Assembly: GCF_041381155.1 (NCBI RefSeq)
Contig: NC_091144.1
Span: 3,348,001 to 3,412,000, forward strand
DNA: 64,000 nt
Direction of reading: 5' to 3'
From: Argopecten irradians
Lineage: Eukaryota > Mollusca > Bivalvia > Pectinida > Pectinidae
Shown: positions 24,401 to 38,023 of the stretch, piece by piece
How the letters are laid out: the number at the start of each line of letters is the position of its first letter
Position numbering within the stretch: the stretch's first letter is position 1
Notes under the pieces: generated by a model
Databases searched by the model: none
Told to the model about the DNA's origin: nothing
Seen by the model: the letters and a program-made list of their open reading frames with translations, nothing else
Program-made: the position numbers and the translations under genes

Positions 24401-25383
24401 TCGTATTCTTATTTTAGAATATGTTTAACTGAATGGAATTGATATCTATAATGGAATATCTTTCAGCTTCATCGTCCTCCGAGCGATCTGAAGACTGGGC
24501 GGACTACTTTCCGGGATACCCACACTGACCGCGTGAGAGACCAGGCCTGGTTATTTAATGAGCGAGGGGTAGATACTCATTGTTTACTTGCTTTCATCTA
24601 AAAAATCAGTTCTAGAATATCAATGAACAGTACGATTTAAGTTTGTTAGTAAAATAAATATTCACATACATTTTCCAATTACACACAATATCAATAAGAG
24701 GTTTTAATATTCTCAAACGACATGGTCCGAGTATGATTATCCTACTTTACGGTATTGTTGTTGCGTAAAATAATCACGTCAAAATATGACGTCACCATCA
24801 TCGGAATGCGAGATAAATCTCCAGATAATAGTTTTTACCAATGTAGTACGACAAACACAGATACAATGTATATATATAAATATATAACCATTTCCCTTGT
24901 AGTTGTTGATGAATAGCAATTTGAGTTACCTCCCCTCACCAGTCCTGTATTTTCCAGAACACAATGAAATGTCAAATACATTTATAATCATACCATTTTC
25001 AAAGAATAAAAAAGTTTTTAAAACTAATTATAAAATGTATTTCAAATCATTGAAATATATCAAACTATTTTTTTTTTCATTGTGATTCAGCATGTGTCGT
25101 GTCATATTGATTATGTACCAATTTGTAACTGTGCTATATGTAAAATGGGGAAAATAATAATAAAAAAACATTTCTGTTTCAGTTAAAAAACCATGCGGAC
25201 ATGTCTACGGGCCTAAACAACACACACTACAAGGTCAAATCAAGGGAGGTAACTTTACGTAGTAATGCTGTGGTTATATTCATCAATGTTCAATTAACAT
25301 GTGCCATAAGACGTACGCCTTGGTGTCTCCAGAAAAAAGATCACAATCTCCTTAAAGAAATGAACATAACTGTTAATACGTAA
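21418..25383 (+). CDS. B4GALT7-like: Gene B: B4GALT7-like galactosyltransferase, five exons
   Basis: Exons are 21418-21788, 23400-23625, 24092-24175, 24467-24568 and 25183-25383. All introns are GT-AG, phases match gene A exactly, and the product is 327 residues, the same length as human B4GALT7. An Arg-rich N terminus is followed by a membrane anchor (about 16-36) and a Ser/Asn-rich stem with sequons at N36, N51, N60, N70 and N74. Then come [13 protein letters not shown] (78-90), [14 protein letters not shown] from 125, DVD at 149-151, a [12 protein letters not shown] stretch, [17 protein letters not shown] around 201-217, and a C-terminal Cys pair (CAIRRTPWC). It is predicted to galactosylate the xylose of proteoglycan linkers in the Golgi. 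The start ATG lies four bases after an acceptor (CCCACAG), so an upstream noncoding exon is likely. It is clearly diverged from gene A, so the A/B duplication is old while the 9-kb duplication is recent. Confidence 0.92.
23257..23359 (+). other. Possible cryptic exon in gene B intron 1
   Basis: The acceptor captured by the chimera exists here too, about 140 bp before the true exon 2. Reading on from gene B exon 1 gives 33 codons ([14 protein letters not shown] and so on) and then a TGA at 23357-23359. Use of it would truncate gene B before its catalytic domain. No family similarity is recognised, and it may simply be intron. Confidence 0.3.
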
Positions 25384-26850
25384 CGATTTTTTTATGAAAT
25401 AAGCAATGGAAACAAAGTGTAAACATTACGTGATAAATAAGGCCGTCCTCCACATTGCTTTGTTCCTGTTCCGAGTAGTTCACTAAACCTGCCTATATTA
25501 TTAGTTTTTTTTCCAAATTTCAACGGAAGAGGCCGATAAAAAGGAACTGATTTGCCATGGAGGATGACGTTTATGACATGATATGAATTACAGACAGATT
25601 GTATGATTGTATTGTGCCATAATAGAGAGTGTTGTTGTTTTGTAACATTTACAGAGGATTTATTAAAACACCAATTTACAAGCGTATTATTTTCTAACTG
25701 GAGACATTGAAGTAATCATCAATTGATAACTAAATGTAAATATCAAGTACAGAAATATAGAACGCATTCAGTACATGCGTAGTAAATTAAGAATGATGTG
25801 ATAAAAGGGGAACGATTCATTTTAAACATTTTTTTTTTTCAATTTGTATACATTGTTATTCCTGGTGGGATCATTTATTGTTACAATGTATTAAGATTAT
25901 TTTACTACTTGATTTTAACTGTAAATTTTTACTCGATGTGTAAAGTTGATGTGTAAAGAAATGTGTACTTTAGAACGTTGGCTGCCTAATTTGATATTTT
26001 TCTGTGTTATTTCGTCCCTCTCAGGGTTGATGGAAATGTTCGTCGTCGTCTAGGAAAATACGATCAATTAGAAATTGAAAGATTTTTGTGTCATTTTTCA
26101 ACAATCTACTTTAAAGTTGTATTTCTTGTAATTTTCACTGAAACGATATGTCGTTTTAACATTTGATATTTGAACATGGACATGTATCTTGATGATTTAG
26201 CTCCCCAAAACCATATGTCAGCCTATAAGAGAGCCGAAATCTAGGGATCATATATTCCTGGTTTTGAATAAAACGCCTTCAATCACCGCTTTGTTCATTA
26301 CCTTCGGGTTTTGTCGGAATTCCGAATCGTATCACGTGACTGACGTCCACACGTCCTGCACGTGGTGATCCAGGTAACTAGCGTAAGCGCACATGTGTTT
26401 GTTTACGTTTTCCTTCTGGCTAATATAAGCAAATCGTGCTGGTATATGTCCATAGAACGAGTATTTGAAACATCTAATTCACACATTGCGTAATGAGTGT
26501 ATCAAATATTGTAATGTGCGAGCATTATTTTCTTTGAAGATCCAGTCTGCTGAGGTCGACCACAATTTTTGTTTACTACATATGGTTGACATTTCTCTTG
26601 GTGTTCGGAAGAGTTCGGAATGATTCAGCCTCTTTCGAGCCTATTTTTCACGTGTACACGTTAAAAAGATTTTTCAATTTTATAATTAAAAATACTTCCA
26701 GTGCTGCAACTTTATAAAAAGTGGTAAAATTAGAAAGTTTAAAACTCAGAGAAACAGAGAAAAATGTGTATAAACAGTTTTAACTATGGCAAAAAGAGCG
26801 AAAGTGATAGACCATACAACTTTAACATTGACATATATACTATGTTTACA
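25384..26850. other. Gene B 3' flank, no further gene
   Basis: AT-rich DNA between the gene B stop codon and the satellite. AATAAA occurs at 26267-26272. The segment 26290-26650 is richer in CpG, includes CACGTG-type boxes and TTCGGAA motifs, and resembles a decayed repeat, but I cannot assign it. Confidence 0.4.
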
Positions 26851-29800
26851 GTCTGCGATAACATTAAGTTTTTATCCTATTCCCCAACAATACCCTGAGT
26901 TTGTAATAAAAGGTTAGGTCAGCGATAACATTAAGTTTTTATCCTCATCAACAATACCCCGAGTTTGTAATAAAAGGTTAGGTCAGCGATAACATTAAGT
27001 TTTTATCCTCATCAACAATACCCTGAGTTTGTAATAAAAGGTTAGGTCAGCGATAACATTAAGTTTTTATCCATATCAACAATACCCCGAGTTTGTAATA
27101 AAAGGTTAGGTCAGCGATAACAATACCCCGAGTTTGTAATAAAAGGTTAGGTCAGCGATAACATTAAGTTTTTATCCTGTTCCTCAACAATACCCCGAGT
27201 TTGTAATAAAAGGTTAGGTCAGCGATAACATTAAGTTTTTATCCTCATCAACAATACCCTGAGTTTGTAATAAAAGGTTAGGTCAGCGATAACATTAAGT
27301 TTTTATCCTGTTCCTCAACAATACCCCGAGTTTGTAATAAAAGGTTAGGTCAGCGATAACATTAAGTTTTTATCCTCATCAACAATACCCTGAGTTTGTA
27401 ATAAAAGGTTAGGTCAGCGATAACATTAAGTTTTTATCCTCATCAACAATACCCTGAGTTTGTAATAAAAGGTTAGGTCAGCGATAACATTAAGTTTTTA
27501 TCCATATCAACAATACCCTGAGTTTGTAATAAAAGGTTAGGTCAGCGATAACATTAAGTTTTTATCCTCATCAACAATACCCTGAGTTTGTAATAAAAGG
27601 TTAGGTCAGCGATAACATTAAGTTTTTATCCTCATCAACAATACCCCGAGTTTGTAATAAAAGGTTAGGTCAGCGATAACATTAAGTTTTTATCCTCATC
27701 AACAATACCCTGAGTTTGTAATAAAAGGTTAGGTCAGCGATAACATTAAGTTTTTATCCTGTTCCTCAACAATACCCTGAGTTTGTAATAAAAGGTTAGG
27801 TCAGCGATAATATTAAGTTTTTATCCTCATCAACAATACCCTGAGTTTGTAATAAAAGGTTAGGTCAGCGATAACATTAAGTTTTTATCCTCATCAACAA
27901 TACCCCGAGTTTGTAATAAAAGGTTAGGTCAGCGATAACATTAAGTTTTTATCCTCATCAACAATACCCTGAGTTTGTAATAAAAGGTTAGGTCAGCGAT
28001 AACATTAAGTTTTTATATCCTCATCAACAATACCCCGAGTTTGTAATAAAAGGTTAGGTCAGCGATAACATTAAGTTTTTATCCTCATCAACAATACCCT
28101 GAGTTTGTAATAAAAGGTTAGGTCAGCGATAACATTAAGTTTTTATCCTATTCCTCAACAATACCCCGAGTTTGTAATAAAAGGTTAGGTCAGCGATAAC
28201 ATTAAGTTTTTATCCTATTTATCAACAATACCCTGAGTTTGTAATAAAAGGTTAGGTCAGCGATAACATTAAGTTTTTATCCATATCAACAATACCCTGA
28301 GTTTGTAATAAAAGGTTAGGTCAGCGATAACATTAAGTTTTTATCCTCATCAACAATACCCCGAGTTTGTAATAAAAGGTTAGGTCAGCGATAACATTAA
28401 GTTTTTATCCTCATCAACAATACCCTGAGTTTGTAATAAAAGGTTAGGTCAGCGATAACATTAAGTTTTTATCCTCATCAACAATACCCTGAGTTTTGTA
28501 ATAAAAGGTTAGGTCAGCGATAACATTAAGTTTTTATCCTCCTCAACAATACCCCGAGTTTGTAATAAAAGGTTAGGTCAGCGATAACATTAAGTTTTTA
28601 TCCTCATCAACAATACCCCGAGTTTGTAATAAAAGGTTAGGTCAGCGATAACATTAAGTTTTTATTTTATTCCATCAACAATACCCCGAGTTTGTAATAA
28701 AAGGTTAGGTCAGCGATAACATTAAGTTTTTATCCTATTCCTCAACAATACCCCGAGTTTGTAATAAAAGGTTAGGTCAGCGATAACATTAAGTTTTTAT
28801 CCTCATCAACAATACCCCGAGTTTGTAATAAAAGGTTAGGTCAGCGATAACATTAAGTTTTTATCCTCATCAACAATACCCCGAGTTTGTAATAAAAGGT
28901 TAGGTCAGCGATAACATTAAGTTTTTATCCTCATCAACAATACCCTGAGTTTGTAATAAAAGGTTAGGTCAGCGATAACATTAAGTTTTTATCCTCATCA
29001 ACAATACCCTGAGTTTGTAATAAAAGGTTAGGTCAGCGATAACATTAAGATTTTTTCCTCATCAACAATACCCTGAGTTTGTAATAAAAGGTTAGGTCAG
29101 CGATAACATTAAGTTTTTATCCTATTCCTCAACAATACCCCGAGTTTGTAATAAAAGGTTAGGTCAGCGATAACATTAAGTTTTTATCCTCATCAACAAT
29201 ACCCTGAGTTTGTAATAAAAGGTTAGGTCAGCGATAACATTAAGTTTTTATCCTCATCAACAATACCCTGAGTTTGTAATAAAAGGTTAGGTCAGCGATA
29301 ACATTAAGTTTTTATCTCCTCATCTCAACAATACCCGAGTTTGTAATAAAAGGTTAGGTCAGCGATAACATTAAGTTTTTATCCTCTCAACAATACCCGA
29401 GTTTGTAATAAAAGGTTAGGTCAGCGATAACATTAAGTTTTTTATCCTCATCAACAATACCCTGAGTTTGTAATAAAAGGTTAGGTCAGCGATAACATTA
29501 AGTTTTTATCCTCATCAACAATACCCTGAGTTTGTAATAAAAGGTTAGGTCAGCGATAACATTAAGTTTTTATCCTCATCAACAATACCCTGAGTTTGTA
29601 ATAAAAGGTTAGGTCAGCGATAACATTAAGTTTTTATCCTCATCAACAATACCCTGAGTTTGTAATAAAAGGTTAGGTCAGCGATAACATTAAGTTTTTA
29701 TCCTCCTCAACAATACCCCGAGTTTGTAATAAAAGGTTAGGTCAGCGATAACATTAAGTTTTTATCCTATTCCTCAACAATACCCTGAGTTTGTAATAAA

Positions 29801-32800
29801 AGGTTAGGTCAGCGATAACATTAAGTTTTTATCCTCATCAACAATACCCTGAGTTTGTAATAAAAGGTTAGGTCAGCGATAACATTAAGTTTTTTATCCT
29901 CATCAACAATACCCCTGAGTTTGTAATAAAAGGTTAGGTCAGCGATAACATTAAGTTTTTATCCTCATCAACAATACCCTGAGTTTGTAATAAAAGGTTA
30001 GGTCAGCGATAACATTAAGTTTTTATCCTCATCAACAATACCCTGAGTTTGTAATAAAAGGTTAGGTCAGCGATAACATTAAGTTTTTATCCTCATCAAC
30101 AATACCCTGAGTTTGTAATAAAAGGTTAGGTCAGCGATAACATTAAGTTTTTATTATCCTCATCAACAATACCCTGAGTTTGTAATAAAAGGTTAGGTCA
30201 GCGATAACATTAAGTTTTTATCCATATCAACAATACCCTGAGTTTGTAATAAAAGGTTAGGTCAGCGATAACATTAAGTTTTTATCCTCATCAACAATAC
30301 CCTGAGTTTGTAATAAAAGGTTAGGTCAGCGATAACATTAAGTTTTTATCCTCATCAACAATACCCCGAGTTTGTAATAAAAGGTTAGGTCAGCGATAAC
30401 ATTAAGTTTTTATCCTCATCAACAATACCCCGAGTTTGTAATAAAAGGTTAGGTCAGCGATAACATTAAGTTTTTATCCTCATCAACAATACCCTGAGTT
30501 TGTAATAAAAGGTTAGGTCAGCGATAACATTAAGTTTTTATCCTTATCAACAATACCCTGAGTTTGTAATAAAAGGTTAGGTCAGCGATAACATTAAGTT
30601 TTTATCCTCATCAACAATACCCTGAGTTTGTAATAAAAGGTTAGGTCAGCGATAACATTAAGTTTTTATCCATATCAACAATACCCCGAGTTTGTAATAA
30701 AAGGTTAGGTCAGCGATAACATTAAGTTTTTATCCTCATCAACAATACCCTGAGTTTGTAATAAAAGGTTAGGTCAGCGATAACATTAAGTTTTTATCCT
30801 CATCAACAATACCCTGAGTTTGTAATAAAAGGTTAGGTCAGCGATAACATTAAGTTTTTATCCTCATCAACAATACCCCGAGTTTGTAATAAAAGGTTAG
30901 GTCAGCGATAACATTAAGTTTTTATCCTCATCAACAATACCCTGAGTTTGTAATAAAAGGTTAGGTCAGCGATAACATTAAGTTTTTATCCTCATCAACA
31001 ATACCCCGAGTTTGTAATAAAAGGTTAGGTCAGCGATAACATTAAGTTTTTATCCTATTCCTCAACAATACCCTGAGTTTGTAATAAAAGGTTAGGTCAG
31101 CGATAACATTAAGTTTTTATCCTCCTCAACAATACCCTGAGTTTGTAATAAAAGGTTAGGTCAGCGATAACATTAAGTTTTTATCCTCATCAACAATACC
31201 CCGAGTTTGTAATAAAAGGTTAGGTCAGCGATAACATTAAGTTTTTATCCTCCTCAACAATACCCCGAGTTTGTAATAAAAGGTTAGGTCAGCGATAACA
31301 TTAAGTTTTTATCCTCATCAACAATACCCTGAGTTTGTAATAAAAGGTTAGGTCAGCGATAACATTAAGTTTTTATCCTCCTCAACAATACCCTGAGTTT
31401 GTAATAAAAGGTTAGGTCAGCGATAACATTAAGTTTTTATCCTCATCAACAATACCCCGAGTTTGTAATAAAAGGTTAGGTCAGCGATAACATTAAGTTT
31501 TTATCCTCATCAACAATACCCTGAGTTTGTAATAAAAGGTTAGGTCAGCGATAACATTAAGTTTTTATCCTCATCAACAATACCCCGAGTTTGTAATAAA
31601 AGGTTAGGTCAGCGATAACATTAAGTTTTTATCCTCTCAACAATACCCTGAGTTTGTAATAAAAGGTTAGGTCAGCGATAACATTAAGTTTTTATCCTCC
31701 CAACAATACCCCGAGTTTGTAATAAAAGGTTAGGTCAGCGATAACATTAAGTTTTTATCCTATTCCTCAACAATACCACGAGTTTGTAATAAAAGGTTAG
31801 GTCAGCGATAACATTAAGTTTTTATCCTCATCAACAATACCCTGAGTTTGTAATAAAAGGTTAGGTCAGCGATAACATTAAGTTTTATCTCTCTCAACAA
31901 TACCCGAGTTTGTAATAAAAGGTTAGGTCAGGTCATATCCATAACAAATTTGTTAAAGGTTAGGTCAGCGATAACATTAAGTTTTTATCCTCATCAACAA
32001 TACCCTGAGTTTGTAATAAAAGGTTAGGTCAGCGATAACATTAAGTTTTTATCCTCATCAACAATACCCTGAGTTTGTAATAAAAGGTTAGGTCAGCGAT
32101 AACATTAAGTTCTTATCCTCCTCAACAATACCCTGAGTTTGTAATAAAAGGTTAGGTCAGCGATAACATTAAGTTTTTATCCATCATCAACAATACCCCG
32201 AGTTTGTAATAAAAGGTTAGGTCAGCGATAACATTAAGTTTTTATCCTCATCAACAATACCCTGAGTTTGTAATAAAAGGTTAGGTCAGCGATAACATTA
32301 AGTTTTTATCCTTATCAACAATACCCTGAGTTTGTAATAAAAGGTTAGGTCAGCGATAACATTAAGTTTTTATCCTATTCCCCAACAATACCCTGAGTTT
32401 GTAATAAAAGGTTAGGTCAGCGATAACATTAAGTTTTTATCCTATTCCCCAACAATACCCTGAGTTTGTAATAAAAGGTTAGGTCAGCGATAACATTAAG
32501 TTTTTATCCTCATCAACAATACCCTGAGTTTGTAATAAAAGGTTAGGTCAGCGATAACATTAAGTTTTTATCCTCATCAACAATACCCTGAGTTTGTAAT
32601 AAAAGGTTAGGTCAGCGATAACATTAAGTTTTTATCCTCATCAACAATACCCTGAGTTTGTAATAAAAGGTTAGGTCAGCGATAACATTAAGTTTTTATC
32701 CTCATCAACAATACCCTGAGTTTGTAATAAAAGGTTAGGTCAGCGATAACATTAAGTTTTTATCCTCATCAACAATACCCTGAGTTTGTAATAAAAGGTT

Positions 32801-34488
32801 AGGTCAGCGATAACATTAAGTTTTTATCCTCATCAACAATACCCCGAGTTTGTAATAAAAGGTTAGGTCAGCGATAACATTAAGTTTTTATCCTCCTCAA
32901 CAATACCCTGAGTTTGTAATAAAAGGTTAGGTCAGCGATAACATTAAGTTTTTATCCTCATCAACAATACCCTGAGTTTGTAATAAAAGGTTAGGTCAGC
33001 GATAACATTAAGTTTTTATCCTCATCAACAATACCCTGAGTTTGTAATAAAAGGTTAGGTCAGCGATAACATTAAGTTTTTATCCTCATCAACAATACCC
33101 CGAGTTTGTAATAAAAGGTTAGGTCAGCGATAACATTAAGTTTTTATCCTCATCAACAATACCCTGAGTTTGTAATAAAAGGTTAGGTCAGCGATAACAT
33201 TAAGTTTTTATCCTATCAACAATACCCGAGTTTGTAATAAAAGGTTAGGTCAGCGATAACATTAAGTTTTTATCCTCATCAACAATACCCTGAGTTTGTA
33301 ATAAAAGGTTAGGTCAGCGATAACATTAAGTTTTTATCCTCATCAACAATACCCTGAGTTTGTAATAAAAGGTTAGGTCAGCGATAACATTAAGTTTTTA
33401 TCCTCATCAACAATACCCCGAGTTTGTAATAAAAGGTTAGGTCAGCGATAACATTAAGTTTTTATCCTCATCAACAATACCCTGAGTTTGTAATAAAAGG
33501 TTAGGTCAGCGATAACATTAAGTTTTTATCCTCATCAACAATACCCTGAGTTTGTAATAAAAGGTTAGGTCAGCGATAACATTAAGTTTTTATCCATATC
33601 AACAATACCCTGAGTTTGTAATAAAAGGTTAGGTCAGCGATAACATTAAGTTTTTATCCTCATCAACAATACCCCGAGTTTGTAATAAAAGGTTAGGTCA
33701 GCGATAACATTAAGTTTTTATCCTCATCAACAATACCCCGAGTTTGTAATAAAAGGTTAGGTCAGCGATAACATTAAGTTTTTATCCTATTCCTCAACAA
33801 TACCCCGAGTTTGTAATAAAAGGTTAGGTCAGCGATAACATTAAGTTTTTATCCTCATCAACAATACCCTGAGTTTGTAATAAAAGGTTAGGTCAGCGAT
33901 AACATTAAGTTTTTATCCTCATCAACAATACCCCGAGTTTGTAATAAAAGGTTAGGTCAGTCGCGATAACATTAAGTTTTTATCCATATCAACAATACCC
34001 CGAGTTTGTAATAAAAGGTTAGGTCAGCGATAACATTAAGTTTTTATCCCTATCAACAATACCCTGAGTTTGTAATAAAAGGTTAGGTCAGCGATAACAT
34101 TAAGTTTTTTATCCTCATCAACAATACCCCGAGTTTGTAATAAAAGGTTAGGTCAGCGATAACATTAAGTTTTTATCCTCCTCAACAATACCCGAGTTTG
34201 TAATAAAAGGTTAGGTCAGCGATAACATTAAGTTTTTATCCTATCAACAATACCCTGAGTTTGTAATAAAAGGTTAGGTCAGCGATAACATTAAGTTTTT
34301 ATCCTCATCAACAATACCCTGAGTTTGTAATAAAAGGTTAGGTCAGCGATAACATTAAGTTTTTTTCCTCATCAACAATACCCTGAGTTTGTAATAAAAG
34401 GTTAGGTCAGCGATAACATTAAGTTTTTATCCTCATCAACAATACCCTGAGTTTGTAATAAAAGGTTAGGTCAGCGATAACATTAAGT
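26851..34488. repeat. 64-bp satellite, about 119 tandem units
   Basis: A 64-bp unit is repeated head to tail for 7.6 kb. Key blocks in order are AGGTCAGCGATAACATTAAG, TTTTTATCC, a short variable linker, CAACAATACCC(T/C)GAG and TTTGTAATAAAAGGTT. Linkers vary by unit (TCAT most often; also ATAT, TATTCCT, TGTTCCT, TCCT, TATTCCC). A few units carry lesions: a 29-bp loss near 27120, a rearranged unit at 31930-31960, and a small insertion near 33960. Both array ends fall in the GCGATAACATTAAG block. Stop codons recur in the unit and no coding is expected. Confidence 0.97.
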
Positions 34489-37400
34489 CACGATACCGTC
34501 GGGGTTTCGCGCCATTCTCGGATTTTTTTTCATAGTGGTATGCAAAAAAATGTTGGCCAATGAGAAAGCCAGATTTGGTATGATAACAAAGAAAAATTAA
34601 TTATATCGAAAAGGAAACAGAATATTTCTAACTAGGTGAAGAAACATCCCACATACCAAAATCAATCTTTGTGTCTTAATGTGTGTATGTTGTTTTATCA
34701 TGCCCCATGTAATGGGTCATCATAGTAAGAACAAACCAATAGTAAAATATCAGATCAATTGGGACCTAAAATGTATGAACAGCATGTAATGCCCATGTAA
34801 TACCGAAATGGAAATGAGCTAATCGGAATTCAGCTGTGAGTGGATATTGAAGTAGGTGACTGATGACGAAGTATGATTTCAATTTCCACAGGGTAACACA
34901 AACAGATAACCTCCAAAAGCAACTGTTTTTTCCCACATACGTTTATAGTGGTTGTACCATTGTGTTAGAGCTGCATGGCAAGTCCCACTTACGACTGGGA
35001 ACCATGACAATGCCTTCATGATCAGTTGTCACTTGGTTCTGAATCTCAACAAGTATTCGATTACGATTTTTTTTCAAGATAACAGCCAAGACAGTTCTGC
35101 GAATCATGCACACATACGGAATCCATTATTTCATATTATCCGAAATGAAAGTTCATGTAATATCCAAAATCTCTAATTGAAAATGCACAACAATTATTAT
35201 CGGAAAAGAATCTCCAAAAAGTATGTTATTTAGCCAGGTCCGGAATCAATAATGAGTATGTAATAGTTATCTGGCTGGAAGTAGTTTCTATATAAACACT
35301 TTCGACATGTCCAAGGTCATTTGTATTTGGCCCAGAGGTCAGGGTTGGAGGTCTGGTATTTTGGTATCGCTACTCGCTTGTCTGGCGGCACAATGATTTC
35401 CAAAAATAATATTGACAATCAACGTTTTGGTATCATTCAAGTACAACGTGAAATTGTCACTACAATATGAAATTGTCTTAATTTCTTTATTTTACATGTA
35501 GCAAAATATATTCCATAGATAATATTCAGCTTCAAGCAATTCAAACTTTAATAGTTTTATAAGTATCACAAAACGTTTGATCAGATGATGCATAATATAG
35601 CTACACATGTGGGATACCCATTGTGTGTTTTAGTTCAATTGTTTATCTAGATTATCACGCTTTAGTCTTGGATAGGGGCTCTGGTGCGATCGGGGAGTAA
35701 CATTGGGTGATTAGATCGCCTTTAATTTGCTTTTATATTTACATATTGACAAGCAATTGAATATTCCAACGTTAAAGATGCTCCACCGACGACAGAGCAT
35801 TAATGTTATTCATCATATGAACAATACTCGGTGTTTAATCGTGTATTAATATGCCTAATTAACACAAAAAAAATACATAAAATAATTTATTTCGCCTTTG
35901 ATGCATGCGCAATCATTACTTCATTCCATATAAGATATAGTGCCACGGAATAATTTCGGGATGCAATTAATTATTTTTCATATTTTTAACTTGAAGTAAA
36001 ATTAGAAGCTCAAACTTTTCAATGGTGGTAATGGTGTAAAGTAAGTAACTTTTGTAACTGAAGAAAATTACTAAATCGTCTGATCCTGTTTTTGATAGTG
36101 AAAAAATACCATTTGTCAGCGGTGGGGCATCTTTAACAATTATTAGGTAGCCTATTGTCCTAATATGAAAAAATGATAATTTATATTTGAAAAAAAGTAA
36201 TCGTTTATAATTTTATCTATTTGATGTCACTATAATTAAATTGCATTATGATATGCCACCGAAGATATAATAGCCACTTATGGAGACGAAGACATTTCTT
36301 TGGCATATCTCTATAAAAAAAACCCAACAACAACCAAACAACAACCATGGAATCACACTTTAAGAGATGTGCATTCTCTCTTTGATTAAATGCCAAACCG
36401 GATCAAGAAATCATAAACATAAAGTAAATTAATAAAAAAACCCAATGTCAATTAAAACTGAATAAAGTAAATATTATGTCATAGTTCATAATTAACCCGG
36501 TGTTCGATATCCAATGTGTGTGACTTTATCTATTTCTATTTTGTTCAATCATTATTTTCATCTTTCCCTTTATCTTTTGTTTGAAAGCTTGGATACTTCG
36601 GGAAGTTAGTGATATGTTTATTATATTTCATTGACGCTTTTATTCCTGTTGCCATTCCTAACTGACTTTAATAATTAACTATCTGTAAAATATCGCGTTA
36701 TTCTCACTCATCACGAGATCTTGATAATCAACTTCCGGTGACAGTTTTAAAGGTTACGTGCAGTTACATCCATACTGTCAATCAAATTATTGACATTTAA
36801 AGCCACTAAATGTCTATGTCGAATTGCCAATTTTATAATTTTATTTCTTGATAATCAGAATGTTTGATATTTTTATGATATCAACAAGATGCAATTTTAT
36901 CAAATAGGAAGTGCGAATCCTCCAAAGGTCCAATATGGCCGTCGTTATCAGGAAATGTGTCGCGATAGTTCTTTGAAATCATTTTTACAGCTCTGTCGGT
37001 CTTGCTTCCTTTTGCAGAACTTTTACAGCCTGCCTTCGCTGATGTCTGAGACTATAGCGTGTCTCCTGCGACAATAGGACAATGTAATGACCTTTTACTC
37101 CTTTAATAGCGACATCTACGACAGGTAATTGTTACCACGATAAAGAATGCGTCGCCATATTTTATCACATTTTATAGGTTACTTCCGGTGAGGACACGTT
37201 TTGTCACAGAAAAAATATTTTACCCATATTATCACATTTTCAAAAATACAATGGCCGAGTTTCAGTTCTATGAGGTGAATGTTAGCTAATCAACATAAAT
37301 TAACGTAAACCTAAATGTTGATAAAGTTCACATTTGATACATTTCTTTATCAATGACCAATAACACCCGATATGCTCAAAATAAACAAGGTTATATTTCC

Positions 37401-38023
37401 ATTGGGTTAAAGCTGGACATTTTAAACAGCAACACAGATTACTATCTTGCTTTCAAAATGACGAAATACAATATTTTCAAAAGACAAACAGCTGAAGCAA
37501 CCAACTAATAAAGTGTTCAGAAAGACGACTTGTTAGTAAGTCCTGTGAACAATATGAGCGACAAAGGTTTCTCTTCTATAGATTATGAAATGTTGATGGT
37601 TCTGTTTTACTTTGAAATTATAATCTACACGTTACAGTACTATTTAGCAATGCAGGTATTTGTCATTGCTGGTAATGCACATTTACTGATTGAAATATAT
37701 ACAGAATGAAGCAAAGATTGTTGCACGTTTTAAAATCTGAAACAAAATTATGACTTGGAAGTGTGCTAGGACGGGGTTCCAGTCTTATGAGGAATAACAC
37801 GTTTGTATTACCTACATTGGATAATACGTATACGTAGAATGGCACCTCTAAGCTTAATATATAGAAATAATATAACGTCACACCAAGGATACATCATTAA
37901 ATTGATTGGCTATGTCCTGATCCTGGGGCCAGGTTTCTCTACCCGCTAGTATGCGCTAGTATGTATCACTACGCTAATTGCATAGATAGAGGATATTCCT
38001 TTTTTTCTTGACGAATGTAAGTT
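34489..38023. other. Intergenic DNA, no gene seen
   Basis: AT-rich sequence right of the satellite. Short ORFs such as 34952-35176 and 36889-37077 show no recognised domain and no convincing splice context. I see nothing else I can name. Confidence 0.45.

Noticed and set aside
26851..34488. Possible CRISPR array or telomeric array (GGTTAGG in each unit)
   Set aside because: Units are contiguous with no unique spacers, the host is an animal, and the TTAGG word occurs once per 64 bp, not as a short telomere repeat.
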